Shown here one piece after another: positions 8,276 to 17,401 of a stretch of DNA of 64,000 bases (its first letter is position 1; every line of letters begins with the position of its first letter). Both the position numbers and the translations under genes were made by a program. Source of the DNA: RGIG426 sp045598965 (lineage in GTDB: Bacteria > Bacillota > Clostridia > Oscillospirales > Acutalibacteraceae); assembly GCA_045598965.1 (NCBI GenBank), contig JAZRVH010000033.1, forward strand, positions 69,809 to 133,808, read 5' to 3'. Below the pieces are notes generated by a model, which was given only the letters and a program-made list of their open reading frames with translations, made no database searches and was not told the DNA's origin.

Positions 8276-9154
8276 ATGGTGAGAAGTATGACCGGCTATG
8301 GCCGTTGCCAGGAAACGATTGACGGACTCAACATTCAAGTGGAGCTGAAATCGGTCAACCACCGGTATTTTGAATATGGTTCACGGTTGCCCCGTGCCTA
8401 TAACTTTTTGGATGACAAGCTGAAATCGTTTGTCCAGTCTCGTGTCTCCCGTGGCAAGGTGGACGTGACGGTGTATATTGAGGCGGCAGGTGACGCCACG
8501 GCAACCGTGACGGTCGATCACACGTACGCCAAGGCGATGTATGAGGCGTTGTGTGATTTGCGGGACAGCTTCGGCTTGAAGGACGATATTTCCACCATGG
8601 CACTGGCTCGGATGCCGGATGTGATGAAAACCAAGCCGGCGGAATTGGACGAGGATGCGGTTTGGACGGCGGTGAAAACCGTTGCCGAAAAGGCTCTCGA
8701 CCGATTTATCGACATGCGAGAGGCGGAGGGCGAAAAGCTGAAAGCCGACGTGCTCTCCCGTGCGGATTTCATTCTCGAAAAAGTTGCCATTGTGGAACAA
8801 CGCAATCCGCAAACCGTGAAAGAGCATATGGAAAAAGTCGAAAAGCGGATGCGGGAGCTGTTGTCTACCGCTACGGTGGATGAGGGACGTCTGCTGACCG
8901 AAGCGGCGTTGTTCGCCGATAAAATTGCCGTGGCAGAGGAGACGGTTCGTCTGCGTAGCCACATTGATCAGATGCGTAAGCTTTTGGATTCCGAGGAGGC
9001 CGTGGGCAGAAAGCTGGACTTCCTTGTGCAAGAGATGAACCGTGAGGCCAATACCACCGGCTCAAAGGCTCAGGATTTAGAGCTGGCTCGTGTGGTGGTG
9101 GATATCAAAGCGGAGCTTGAAAAAATCCGTGAGCAAATTCAGAATATCGAATAA
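8276..9154 (+). CDS. YicC/YloC family endoribonuclease
   Basis: 292 residues. Seen: N-terminal SMTGYGR and the ELKSVNHRYFEYGSRLPR block of YicC_N, and the C-terminal DUF1732 block (AEETVRLRSHIDQM, GRKLDFLVQEMNREANTTGSK) with conserved charged residues. Family members were recently shown to be RNases; in Firmicutes the gene stands before remA and gmk as here. GGAGGGGAAG precedes the ATG. First gene of the cluster behind its own promoter; remA follows after 18 bases. Confidence 0.93.
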   Translation: MVRSMTGYGRCQETIDGLNIQVELKSVNHRYFEYGSRLPRAYNFLDDKLKSFVQSRVSRGKVDVTVYIEAAGDATATVTVDHTYAKAMYEALCDLRDSFGLKDDISTMALARMPDVMKTKPAELDEDAVWTAVKTVAEKALDRFIDMREAEGEKLKADVLSRADFILEKVAIVEQRNPQTVKEHMEKVEKRMRELLSTATVDEGRLLTEAALFADKIAVAEETVRLRSHIDQMRKLLDSEEAVGRKLDFLVQEMNREANTTGSKAQDLELARVVVDIKAELEKIREQIQNIE

Positions 9155-9172
9155 CACGGGGAGGAACGGGAT

Positions 9173-9424
9173 ATGAAACTCATAAACGTCGGTTTCGGCA
9201 ATATGATTGCCGCCCCCCGAATGGTGGGCGTTGTCAGCCCTGATTCCGCTCCGATTAAACGAATGATTTCCGAGGCACGGGAGCAGAAAATGCTGATTGA
9301 CGCCACATACGGTCGTCGCACCCGTGCGGTGATTATTATGGACAGTGATCACGTGGTTTTGTCGGCGTTGTCTCCCGAAACCTTGTGTGCTCGTGCGGAT
9401 GCCGCTGACGAAACGGAGGAATAA
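9173..9424 (+). CDS. remA: DUF370 / RemA-type extracellular matrix regulator
   Basis: 83-residue DNA-binding protein that in Bacillus activates matrix and osmoprotection genes. Seen: MKLINVGFGNMIAAPRMVGVV, SAPIKRMISEAREQKMLIDATYGRRTRAV, which is nearly the whole family consensus. Position between yicC and gmk is the classical one. GGGGAGGAACGG precedes the ATG; gmk starts two bases after its stop. Confidence 0.95.
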   Translation: MKLINVGFGNMIAAPRMVGVVSPDSAPIKRMISEAREQKMLIDATYGRRTRAVIIMDSDHVVLSALSPETLCARADAADETEE

Positions 9425-9426
9425 CG

Positions 9427-10002
9427 ATGGCGAAAAACGGTTTATTGGTGGTGCTGTCTGGCCCGTCCGGTTGCGGCAAAGGAACGGTGCTTGCCCGTGT
9501 GTTGGAACAACGGAGCAGTGCGTGTGTATCGGTTTCTATGACCACTCGTGACCCTCGTCCCGGCGAGATAGACGGGGTGCATTACTTCTTTGTCACGAAA
9601 GAGCAGTTTATGGAAGCGATTGCCGCCGATGCTTTTTTGGAGTATGCGGAGTATGCCGGTAATTTTTACGGCACTCCCAAAGCGTGGGTTGAGGAACAAC
9701 GTGCCGCCGGTCGTGACGTGGTACTGGAAATCGAGGTACAGGGCGGACAACAGATTATTGAGAAATGCCCCGATGCCGTATCCGTTTTTCTTGCCTCACC
9801 GTCACTTGAGGAACTGGAACGCCGTTTGCGTGCCCGTGGCACCGAAACAGAGGAAAAAATCCAACGCCGCTTAAAACGGGCCGTGTGGGAATTGACTCAA
9901 AAAGACGCCTACCGCTATCTTGTGGTGAATGACGAGGTGGACAAGGCGGCGGCACGGATGATAGAAATTATGGAGCTGGAAAGCGAAATCAAAAATGCGT
10001 AA
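9427..10002 (+). CDS. gmk: Guanylate kinase
   Basis: Phosphorylates GMP/dGMP to GDP/dGDP. 191 residues, normal length. Seen: P-loop GPSGCGKGTV near residues 11-20, SVSMTTRDPRPGEIDGVHYFFV (GMP binding), and the lid region RLRARGTETEEKIQRRL. It starts two bases after remA and is followed by rpoZ. Confidence 0.96.
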   Translation: MAKNGLLVVLSGPSGCGKGTVLARVLEQRSSACVSVSMTTRDPRPGEIDGVHYFFVTKEQFMEAIAADAFLEYAEYAGNFYGTPKAWVEEQRAAGRDVVLEIEVQGGQQIIEKCPDAVSVFLASPSLEELERRLRARGTETEEKIQRRLKRAVWELTQKDAYRYLVVNDEVDKAAARMIEIMELESEIKNA

Positions 10003-10035
10003 TCAAAAATTTACATATTGCAGGAGGAATTTGTT

Positions 10036-10236
10036 ATGTTAAGACCGACCGACATTGAAAAATTGAAGGGCAACAAAAGCCGCTATGCGGTGGTAGTGGG
10101 CGTGGCAAAACGTGCCCGTGAAATTGCCTCGAAAGCGGAAGAGGAGAATGCTATCCTCATTGAAAAACCCGTCAGCTTGGCGGTTGCCGATTTAACGGAG
10201 GGCGACTATAAAATCATGATGCCCGAAAACGAGTAA
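10036..10236 (+). CDS. rpoZ: RNA polymerase omega subunit
   Basis: 66-residue chaperone subunit of RNA polymerase. Seen: MLRPTDIEKL, NKSRYAVVVGVAKRAREIA, then KPVSLAVADLTEGDYKIM. The ATG at 10036 has AGGAGG 8 bases upstream, which decides the start over an upstream ATG at 10018. In many Firmicutes coaBC lies between rpoZ and priA; here priA follows directly. Confidence 0.92.
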   Translation: MLRPTDIEKLKGNKSRYAVVVGVAKRAREIASKAEEENAILIEKPVSLAVADLTEGDYKIMMPENE

Positions 10237-10268
10237 TTTACAGGAACGAAAAACAGGAGGTGAAAGCG

Positions 10269-12725
10269 GTGCAGTTGCCGACGATAGTTACAGCGGCGGT
10301 GGAGGGCACCGCATTTCACTTTGATAAGCCCTATAGCTACTTGTGGCAGGATTCCGACACAGAGCCGACACCCGGACTTCGGGTGCTGGTTCCTTTCGGC
10401 GGCGGTAACCGCCGTCGTCAAGCGGTGATTTTGAGCGTGCAAAAGGAACAACCGGTTCCGAAACTGAAACCGGTTGCCGCTGTGCTGGATGAGGAGCCGC
10501 TGTTTACTTCGGAAATGCTGGAAACGGCGTTGTGGCTGAAAGAGCATACGTTTTGTACGCTGTTTGAGGCCCTCAAAACCCAGCTTCCTCCGGGACTGAC
10601 GATGCGGGTGACCCCGTTGTACCGTGCGGTGCAAAACGTCACGGAGGATGAGCTTGCTGCCCTTTCCGAGGAGGAACGCCGTGTCTATTTTGAGGTGGCT
10701 TCCTTTGACGATGGACTGGAGAGAGGAGCTCTTTTTAAGGCGTTGGGGCTTTCCGAGCTGTGTACCGTTCCCGAAAAACTCATCAAAAAAGGGCTTTTAA
10801 CGGTTGACGTATCTGCCGAACGTGTGGCCAACGATGCCACGGTTCGAATGGCACGTCTTGCGGTGGAGGGCGACGAGCTGTTTGCTCGCCTTGCCGAGCA
10901 GAAGCTCACCCAAAAACAGCAAACGGTGATAACCTTTTTATCGGAAGTCGGCTGTGCAACAGTGAAAGAAATTTCGTATTTTGCGGTGGCATCCTCGGCG
11001 GTGGTTAACGCCCTTGTGAAAAAAGGGCTGGTGGAGTTTTTTGAGAAGGAACGTCTGCGTTCGCCGGTAAAAACGGTGGGAACAGTTGCGGATACGGTTG
11101 TCTTAAACGATGAACAACAAGCGGTGTTTGAGCAACTCTCCGACCTGTCCAAAGGAGAAAAGCCTGCTGCCGCTCTTTTATACGGCGTGACGGGAAGCGG
11201 CAAGACGCAGGTATATATGCGGCTGATTGAGGATGTGCTGTCTCGTGGAAAACGGGCATTGGTGCTCGTTCCCGAAATCTCGCTGACTCCCCAAGTGGTG
11301 GATGGCTTTACCCGCCGCTTCGGACGTAACGTAGCGGTGCTTCACAGCGGACTTTCTGTGGGGGAACGGATGGATGAGTGGAAACGCATTCGTAGGGGTG
11401 ACGCCACGATTGTAGTGGGCACTCGCTCGGCGGTGTTTGCACCCCTTTCGGATTTAGGGCTTATCGTGTTTGACGAGGAGCAGGAGCATACCTACAAATC
11501 CGAAACCTCGCCTCGCTATCACGCCCGTGATGTGGCAAAATTTCGTGCCGCCAAAAATAACGCTCTGGTACTGCTGGCTTCTGCCACTCCGTCGGTGGAT
11601 AGTTTTCGCCGTGCCAAAGAGGGAAAAATGCGGCTGTTGACTTTGGATTCCCGTTACGGTGAGGCGAAGCTGCCTACCGTAAAGGTGGCGGATATGCGGG
11701 CCGATGAGTCCGGATACGCTATCGGTGAGGCACTGAAAGCCGAAATGGAAACGTGTCTTGCCGCCGGCAAACAAGTGATTTTATTGCTGAACCGCCGTGG
11801 GTATCACACGTTTGTCTCCTGTCGCCATTGCGGGCATGTGTTGACTTGCCCGTCCTGCTCGGTGTCCATGACCTACCACGCCGCCAACGCCCAGCTGATG
11901 TGTCACTATTGCGGCTATCATCGCCCGAGGTTGATCGCTTGTCCCGAATGCGGGGAGGAGGCTCTTCGCTATGCGGGTCTCGGCACCCAAAAGGTTGAGG
12001 ACGATTTGGCGGAGCTGTTTCCGGACGTTCCGGTACTGCGAATGGATGCCGATACCACGATGTCTCGCTTTTCTTACGAAGAAAAATTCGCCGCCTTTGC
12101 ACGGGGCGAATATCAGATTATGATTGGCACCCAAATGGTCGCCAAGGGATTGGATTTTCCCGATGTCGGTCTTGTGGGGGTGCTGTCTGCCGACCAAACG
12201 CTTTACGGGGATGATTATCGTGCGTATGAGACGGCGTTTTCACTGCTTACGCAGGTGATTGGCCGTGCCGGACGACGGGACGCCAACAGCCTGGCGGTTA
12301 TTCAAACCATGACGCCGGAAAACCCCGTAATTGCACTGGCGGCGGCACAGGATTATCCCGCCTTTTTCGAAACCGAGATAGAATCCCGCTATCGAATGAA
12401 ATATCCACCCTTTTCCGATTTGTTCCAAATCGGTTTTGTGGGGGAGCGGGAAAGTACAGTAAAATCCGCCGCTGATGATTTTCTTTCGATGCTTCATACA
12501 GCGGTCACCACCACTTATACCGATGTGCCGCTGATTGCCTTAGATCCTACACGTGCCACGGTGGCAAAGGCGGCGGGAAAATACCGGTATCGCTTGTTGC
12601 TGAAAGGGGTTAGCCGTGCCCGCACACGAGAGATGCTTGCGGCACTGTTAACGTTGTTCGGCAAAGACCCGAAGCATAAAACCGTTACCGCATTTATTGA
12701 TGTCAATCCTGCGAGTATGCTGTGA
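10269..12725 (+). CDS. priA: Primosomal protein N' (replication restart helicase PriA)
   Basis: 3'-5' helicase that reloads the replisome at stalled forks; about 818 residues. Seen: N-terminal fork-binding domain, Walker A GVTGSGKTQVY near residue 300, DEEQEHTYK motif II, zinc sites CRHCGHVLTCPSC and CHYCGYHRPRLIACPECG near 520-560, and MIGTQMVAKGLDFPDVGLVG/IGRAGRR helicase motifs. GTG at 10269 lies 6 bases after AGGAGGTG; the GTG at 10260 is itself part of that ribosome site and is less likely. Confidence 0.95.
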   Translation: MQLPTIVTAAVEGTAFHFDKPYSYLWQDSDTEPTPGLRVLVPFGGGNRRRQAVILSVQKEQPVPKLKPVAAVLDEEPLFTSEMLETALWLKEHTFCTLFEALKTQLPPGLTMRVTPLYRAVQNVTEDELAALSEEERRVYFEVASFDDGLERGALFKALGLSELCTVPEKLIKKGLLTVDVSAERVANDATVRMARLAVEGDELFARLAEQKLTQKQQTVITFLSEVGCATVKEISYFAVASSAVVNALVKKGLVEFFEKERLRSPVKTVGTVADTVVLNDEQQAVFEQLSDLSKGEKPAAALLYGVTGSGKTQVYMRLIEDVLSRGKRALVLVPEISLTPQVVDGFTRRFGRNVAVLHSGLSVGERMDEWKRIRRGDATIVVGTRSAVFAPLSDLGLIVFDEEQEHTYKSETSPRYHARDVAKFRAAKNNALVLLASATPSVDSFRRAKEGKMRLLTLDSRYGEAKLPTVKVADMRADESGYAIGEALKAEMETCLAAGKQVILLLNRRGYHTFVSCRHCGHVLTCPSCSVSMTYHAANAQLMCHYCGYHRPRLIACPECGEEALRYAGLGTQKVEDDLAELFPDVPVLRMDADTTMSRFSYEEKFAAFARGEYQIMIGTQMVAKGLDFPDVGLVGVLSADQTLYGDDYRAYETAFSLLTQVIGRAGRRDANSLAVIQTMTPENPVIALAAAQDYPAFFETEIESRYRMKYPPFSDLFQIGFVGERESTVKSAADDFLSMLHTAVTTTYTDVPLIALDPTRATVAKAAGKYRYRLLLKGVSRARTREMLAALLTLFGKDPKHKTVTAFIDVNPASML

Positions 12726-12751
12726 TACCCGCATTTTTGGAGGAGTTATGT

Positions 12752-13225
12752 ATGGCTTTACGTAATATTTTAACGTCCGATGAGGCTCAGTTGCATAAGG
12801 TGTGTCGTCCCGTAACCGAATTTAATGAGCGGCTGTGGGAGCTGCTCGATGATATGCAGGAAACCCTTACCGCTGCAAACGGCGTGGGGCTTGCCGGCCC
12901 GCAGGTGGGAATTTTGCGTCGTCTGTTCATTATGGACACCGGCGACGGGTTTATCGAAGCGATTAACCCCACCATTCTCGGCAAAAAAGGAGAGCAAACC
13001 GGACAAGAGGGGTGTCTTTCCTGTCCCAACGAGTGGGGGATTGTTACACGCCCGCAAAAGGTGATTTTGCAGGCACAAGACCGTTATGGTAAAGAATATC
13101 GCCTGAAATGTGAGGATTTGATGGCTCGGTGTGCGTGCCACGAAAATGACCATTTGGACGGCATTTTGTTTACCGAACGTGCCGACCGTATGATGACCGA
13201 GGAAGAACTGAGAGCGGAGGACTAA
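12752..13225 (+). CDS. def: Peptide deformylase
   Basis: Removes the N-formyl group from new proteins; 157 residues. Seen: motif 1 GVGLAGPQ (residues 44-51), motif 2 EGCLS with metal Cys88, motif 3 HENDH with His130, Glu131 and His134. Compared with the usual GxGLAAPQ, the third Ala is Gly, which is tolerated in the family. GGAGGAG precedes the ATG at 12752; the gene ends one base before fmt starts. Confidence 0.95.
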   Translation: MALRNILTSDEAQLHKVCRPVTEFNERLWELLDDMQETLTAANGVGLAGPQVGILRRLFIMDTGDGFIEAINPTILGKKGEQTGQEGCLSCPNEWGIVTRPQKVILQAQDRYGKEYRLKCEDLMARCACHENDHLDGILFTERADRMMTEEELRAED

Positions 13226-13226
13226 A

Positions 13227-14144
13227 ATGCGTATCGTTTTTATGGGAACGCCGGATTTTGCGTTGCCGTCGCTTGAACGGTTGCTTTCGGACGGTCATGA
13301 CGTTACGTTGGTGGTGACCCAAGCCGACAAAACGGTGGGACGAAAACAGATTTTGACCCCGCCGCCGGTAAAATCACTGGCGATGGAACGGGGAATTCCC
13401 GTGTTCCAACCGTCCTCAATGAAAACCGACGAAACCTTTGACCGTCTCGCCGCCGAAAAACCGGATTGCATCGTGGTGGTGGCGTATGGCAAGATTATTC
13501 CGCAAAGAGTGTTGGATTTGCCGAAATACGGCTGTGTCAACGTTCACGGCTCGCTTCTTCCACGGTTTCGAGGTGCCGCTCCCATTCAGTGGGCGGTGCT
13601 TGCCGGCGACGAAGAAAGCGGTGTTGCCACTATGCAGATGGATGCGGGACTGGATACCGGTGATATTTTGATGGAACGCCGTCGCAAGGTGGGCGAGATG
13701 ACAGCCGGCGAGTTGTTTGATGCCCTTGCCGCCGACGGTGCGGATGTGCTATCGGAAACGCTTAAAGGCTTAGAGACGGGGACGATTGTCCCCAAACCGC
13801 AGGTGGGCGAGAGTGTGTATGCACCGATGCTCTCCAAGGCGGACAGCCCGATGGATTTTAGCCGTAAAGCTTGCGAACTTTACAATCAAGTGCGTGGCTT
13901 AAATCCATGGCCTACTGCCCAAACGGTTTGGAACGGAAAAACCTTAAAGGTTCACGCCGCCAAGGTGGGAGAGCCTACGAAGGGCAAACCGGGAGAAATC
14001 GTCAGCGGGTCACCGCTTTGCGTGGCGTGCGGTGATGGGATGAGCCTGCAACTTGTCACAGTTCAAATGGAGGGCGGCAAAGCGATGGACGCCTCTCTCT
14101 TTTGGAGAGGGCACGAGGTTCCGCTTGGAACGGTGATTGGATAA
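13227..14144 (+). CDS. fmt: Methionyl-tRNA formyltransferase
   Basis: Formylates initiator Met-tRNA using 10-formyl-THF, the partner step to def. 305 residues. Seen: MRIVFMGTPDFALPSLERL, the catalytic block VNVHGSLLPRFRGAAPIQWA with Asn, His and later Asp (MDAGLDTGDIL), and a C-terminal OB-like domain beginning near residue 207. One base separates it from def, so the pair is translationally coupled. Confidence 0.96.
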   Translation: MRIVFMGTPDFALPSLERLLSDGHDVTLVVTQADKTVGRKQILTPPPVKSLAMERGIPVFQPSSMKTDETFDRLAAEKPDCIVVVAYGKIIPQRVLDLPKYGCVNVHGSLLPRFRGAAPIQWAVLAGDEESGVATMQMDAGLDTGDILMERRRKVGEMTAGELFDALAADGADVLSETLKGLETGTIVPKPQVGESVYAPMLSKADSPMDFSRKACELYNQVRGLNPWPTAQTVWNGKTLKVHAAKVGEPTKGKPGEIVSGSPLCVACGDGMSLQLVTVQMEGGKAMDASLFWRGHEVPLGTVIG

Positions 14145-14207
14145 TCTGTAAAGTCATAAGGCTTTACGCTCTGTTTTTGTGAAATAAGATGAGGGGAGGA
14201 AATCGAC

Positions 14208-15584
14208 GTGGCAAATGAAGATAAAACGACGATTTCTGCCCGTGAGATGGCGGCGAAATCGCTGCAAAAGCTTCACCGAAACGGGGGATATTCCAACATT
14301 CTCATCGACAACGCTCTTTCCGGTGTGTACAAAAACGCACCGTCAGCAGAAAAGGCGTTATTCTCTCTCTTGGTTCGTGGTGTGGAGGAGCGTCGTCTTA
14401 CGCTGGATTATCTTTTACAGGCTCGCTCAAAGCAGCCGCTGAAACGATTGCACCCCTTGGTGCTTGAGCATTTACGGGTTGGCGTGTTCCAACTGCTTTA
14501 CTGTGATAAAATTCCCGTTTCTGCCGCCGTAAATGAGGCGGTGAAATTGACAAAAGCCTGCGGACAAAGCCGTGCGGCGGGGTTTGTTAATGCGGTTCTT
14601 CGAGGGATTGACCGGGAACGGGATACGCTGTTTGATGCGGTTTCTACCGAAGAGGAGCATTTGTGCCTGATGGCTTCCTGCCCAAAGCCGTTGTTTGACT
14701 TTTTTGTTGGTGCATATGGGGCGGATGTTGCCCGCAATCTTGTGGAGCATTTTAACGAACGACCGCCGGTGTCCATAAAAATCAACACGCTGCAAACTAC
14801 CGAGGAAACCTGGGCGAAAGACGCTGAAAAAGCGGGGATTTCCTTTGCGTTTGTGGAGGGGCTTCCCGCCACCGTAACGGTGGAGCCCGCTGACGAACGG
14901 AAAATACTTGATTTTTCTAATAAAGAGTGGTATTATCAAGACGTTGCGTCGGGGTGGTGCGTAAAAGCGTTGTCTTTGCAACCGGGCGAACGGATTGCCG
15001 ACGTTTGTGCCGCTCCCGGCGGAAAGACGTTGACGGCCGCCCAGTATATGGAAAACACCGGCTCGATTTTAGCGTGTGACCTCTATCCGCAAAAGTGCGA
15101 TATGATGGAACAGCGGGCGAAAGAATGCGGTGCGAATATAGTGCAAACGTTGGTGAGAGACGGGGCTACGCCTTGTCCGAAGCCGCTTTTTGAAAGCTTT
15201 GACCGAGTTTTGTGTGATGTTCCTTGTTCCGGCCTCGGTGTCATTCGACGTAAACCGGAAATTCGCTATAAAGAGCTGACAATGCTGTCGGAATTGCCCG
15301 ATTTGCAATACCGGATTTTGGAGCAGAGTGCCGCTATGGTGAAGAAAGGCGGCGTCTTGCAGTATTCCACCTGCACACTGAACCCCGCTGAAAATGAGGA
15401 ACAAACGGCTCGTTTTCTTAAGGAGCATCCGGAGTTTTTGCCCCGTGTTCTTCCCGTGCCGGAGCTTTTCTCGCTTTGCGGGAAAACGCCGAGTCACGAA
15501 ATCACGCTGTTTCCTCACTTGACCGGAAGCGACGGCTTTTATATCGCCGGATTTGTAAAGAAAGGCGGCGAGGACAATGGATAA
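14208..15584 (+). CDS. rsmB: 16S rRNA (cytosine-967-C5)-methyltransferase RsmB
   Basis: 458 residues. N-terminal NusB-like RNA-binding domain (ARSKQPLKRLHPLVLEHLR region) and a C-terminal SAM methyltransferase with CAAPGGKT near residue 266, CDVPCSGLGVIRR and YSTCTLNPAENEEQ carrying the two catalytic cysteines. GTG start at 14208 follows GAGGGGAGG. The last 8 bases overlap rlmN. In many relatives a zinc metallopeptidase stands between fmt and rsmB; it is absent here. Confidence 0.95.
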   Translation: MANEDKTTISAREMAAKSLQKLHRNGGYSNILIDNALSGVYKNAPSAEKALFSLLVRGVEERRLTLDYLLQARSKQPLKRLHPLVLEHLRVGVFQLLYCDKIPVSAAVNEAVKLTKACGQSRAAGFVNAVLRGIDRERDTLFDAVSTEEEHLCLMASCPKPLFDFFVGAYGADVARNLVEHFNERPPVSIKINTLQTTEETWAKDAEKAGISFAFVEGLPATVTVEPADERKILDFSNKEWYYQDVASGWCVKALSLQPGERIADVCAAPGGKTLTAAQYMENTGSILACDLYPQKCDMMEQRAKECGANIVQTLVRDGATPCPKPLFESFDRVLCDVPCSGLGVIRRKPEIRYKELTMLSELPDLQYRILEQSAAMVKKGGVLQYSTCTLNPAENEEQTARFLKEHPEFLPRVLPVPELFSLCGKTPSHEITLFPHLTGSDGFYIAGFVKKGGEDNG

Positions 15585-16614
15585 ACGTGATGTGAAATCC
15601 ATGACGGATGCGGAACTGACCGCCTTTGTGACAGAAGCGGGGTTTCCCGCATTTCGTGCCAAGCAAATTCGCTCGTTTTTAGACCGTGGTGTCACCGATT
15701 TTGATACAATGCAAAACTTGCCTGCCGATTTGCGGGCGGTGCTTAAGGAGCAATGTGTTGTGCCGTCGGTGACGGTAGAAAAACGCTTTGTCTCCGCCAT
15801 TGACGGAACGGTGAAATACTTGTTCCGTTTGTCCGATGGGGAAGTGGTGGAATCGGTGCTGATGCACTATAAACACGGTTGGTCTCAGTGCTTGTCCACC
15901 CAAGTCGGTTGCCGTATGGGCTGTTCCTTTTGTGCAACCGGGATGGAGGGACTTGTACGCAATCTGCTTCCCTCTGAAATGATTGCCCAAATTGAGGCCG
16001 CCGAAGCCGCAGAGGCAGAGAAAAATGTGCGGGTCTCCCACATTGTGCTGATGGGAATGGGCGAGCCGCTTGACAACTATGACAACGTGCTACGCTTTCT
16101 TCAAATGCTTTCGGAAGAGGGCGGCGTGCATATCGGGATGCGGCACGTGTCCCTTTCCACTTGCGGATTGGTGGACAAAATCCGCCGCTTGCAAGAGGAA
16201 AATTTGCAGTTGACGTTATCGGTATCCCTCCATGCTCCAAACGATGACCTGCGTCGACAGATGATGCCGGTGGCGAAGCGTTGGTCGGTGGATGAATTGA
16301 TTTCCGCCTGCCGGGAGTATGCAGAAGCGACCTCACGTCGTATCTCTTTTGAGTATGCGATGATTGATGGGGTAAACGATTCGGACGAATGTGCCCGAGA
16401 ATTGGCAGGAAAGCTGAAAGGAATGCTATGCCACGTGAATCTTATCCCCGCTAATGAGGTGCGGGGAAAAGACCATAAACGCAGTAAAGCCGAACGCTTA
16501 AAGGCGTTTTCGGATATAGTAGCTGCCCGGGGAATTCCCGTAACGGTACGACGTACGTTGGGTGCGGATATCAGTGCATCCTGCGGGCAGTTGAAACGCA
16601 AAGAACAACTTTGA
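15577..16614 (+). CDS. rlmN: Dual-specificity 23S rRNA (A2503-C2)/tRNA methyltransferase RlmN
   Basis: Radical SAM enzyme that methylates C2 of A2503. 345 residues. Seen: Cys112-x3-Cys116-x2-Cys119 (GCRMGCSFC) for the 4Fe-4S cluster, MGMGEPLDNY, VSLHAPNDDLR, and the C-terminal catalytic Cys near residue 336 (SASCGQL). Starts within the end of rsmB (8-base overlap). Confidence 0.96.
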   Translation: MDKRDVKSMTDAELTAFVTEAGFPAFRAKQIRSFLDRGVTDFDTMQNLPADLRAVLKEQCVVPSVTVEKRFVSAIDGTVKYLFRLSDGEVVESVLMHYKHGWSQCLSTQVGCRMGCSFCATGMEGLVRNLLPSEMIAQIEAAEAAEAEKNVRVSHIVLMGMGEPLDNYDNVLRFLQMLSEEGGVHIGMRHVSLSTCGLVDKIRRLQEENLQLTLSVSLHAPNDDLRRQMMPVAKRWSVDELISACREYAEATSRRISFEYAMIDGVNDSDECARELAGKLKGMLCHVNLIPANEVRGKDHKRSKAERLKAFSDIVAARGIPVTVRRTLGADISASCGQLKRKEQL

Positions 16615-16650
16615 AAAAACCGACGATATATCGGCGAGAGGAGGAGCACC

Positions 16651-17376
16651 GTGCAGACATACGGAAAGACAGATACGGGGCGGGCACGCCCGAATAACCA
16701 AGATGCGTTTGCCTGTGGTCGTCTGGCAGACGATGTGGTGTTTGCCGTCGTATGCGACGGAATGGGCGGTGCCAAGGGCGGCAATGTTGCCAGTACTCTT
16801 GCGGTGAAAATCATCACCGAGCGGATTGCCGCTTCCTATCGTGAAAATATGACGCCGCAATCCATTCGCTATGTGTTGGAATGTGCCATTGCCGCCGCCA
16901 ATGTTGAGGTATACGATACGGCGGTTAAGGACGAAAATCTCCACGGAATGGGCACAACGGTGGTTGCCGCTGTGGTGTGCGGGAAAACCGCTGTGGTGGC
17001 ACACATTGGAGACAGCCGTGCCTACCTAATGAGCGATGACGGCTTGGAACAGGTTACCCGTGACCATTCCCTGGTGCAGGAAATGGTGGAAAGCGGTAAG
17101 CTTACCGAGAACGAGGCCAAAAGTCACCCCCGCAAGCACTTTATCACCCGTGCACTGGGAGTGGAGGATATGGTTGAGTGCGATATCGACGAACGGGAAA
17201 TCCCGGAACGGGGTGCGTTGCTGATTTGTACCGACGGTCTCACCAATATGGTGGACACGGATGAAATTCGGAAAATTTTACTTTCCTACCCGCCGCAGAC
17301 GGCGGCAGAGCGGTTAATCCATGCTGCAAATATGGCGGGCGGAAGCGATAATATCACCGTGGCTTTGATAGCCTGA
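16651..17376 (+). CDS. PP2C-family Ser/Thr protein phosphatase (Stp/PrpC)
   Basis: Mn2+-dependent phosphatase opposing the neighbouring PASTA kinase; 241 residues, no membrane segment. Seen: KTDTGRARPNNQDAF, DGMGGAKGG with metal-binding Asp, HIGDSRAYL, RDHSLVQEMV and the C-terminal CTDGLTN and GGSDNITV. GTG start at 16651 with GAGAGGAGG upstream. prkC begins 25 bases later, the conserved pair. Confidence 0.95.
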   Translation: MQTYGKTDTGRARPNNQDAFACGRLADDVVFAVVCDGMGGAKGGNVASTLAVKIITERIAASYRENMTPQSIRYVLECAIAAANVEVYDTAVKDENLHGMGTTVVAAVVCGKTAVVAHIGDSRAYLMSDDGLEQVTRDHSLVQEMVESGKLTENEAKSHPRKHFITRALGVEDMVECDIDEREIPERGALLICTDGLTNMVDTDEIRKILLSYPPQTAAERLIHAANMAGGSDNITVALIA

Positions 17377-17401
17377 TACACACGAAAAGGAGAACGGACA
17401 G

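Noticed and set aside
14150..14190. GTAAAG...CTTTAC hairpin between fmt and rsmB as terminator
   Set aside because: Only 6 bp, A/T-rich and with a broken T run; rsmB has no other visible promoter, so a true stop here is unlikely.
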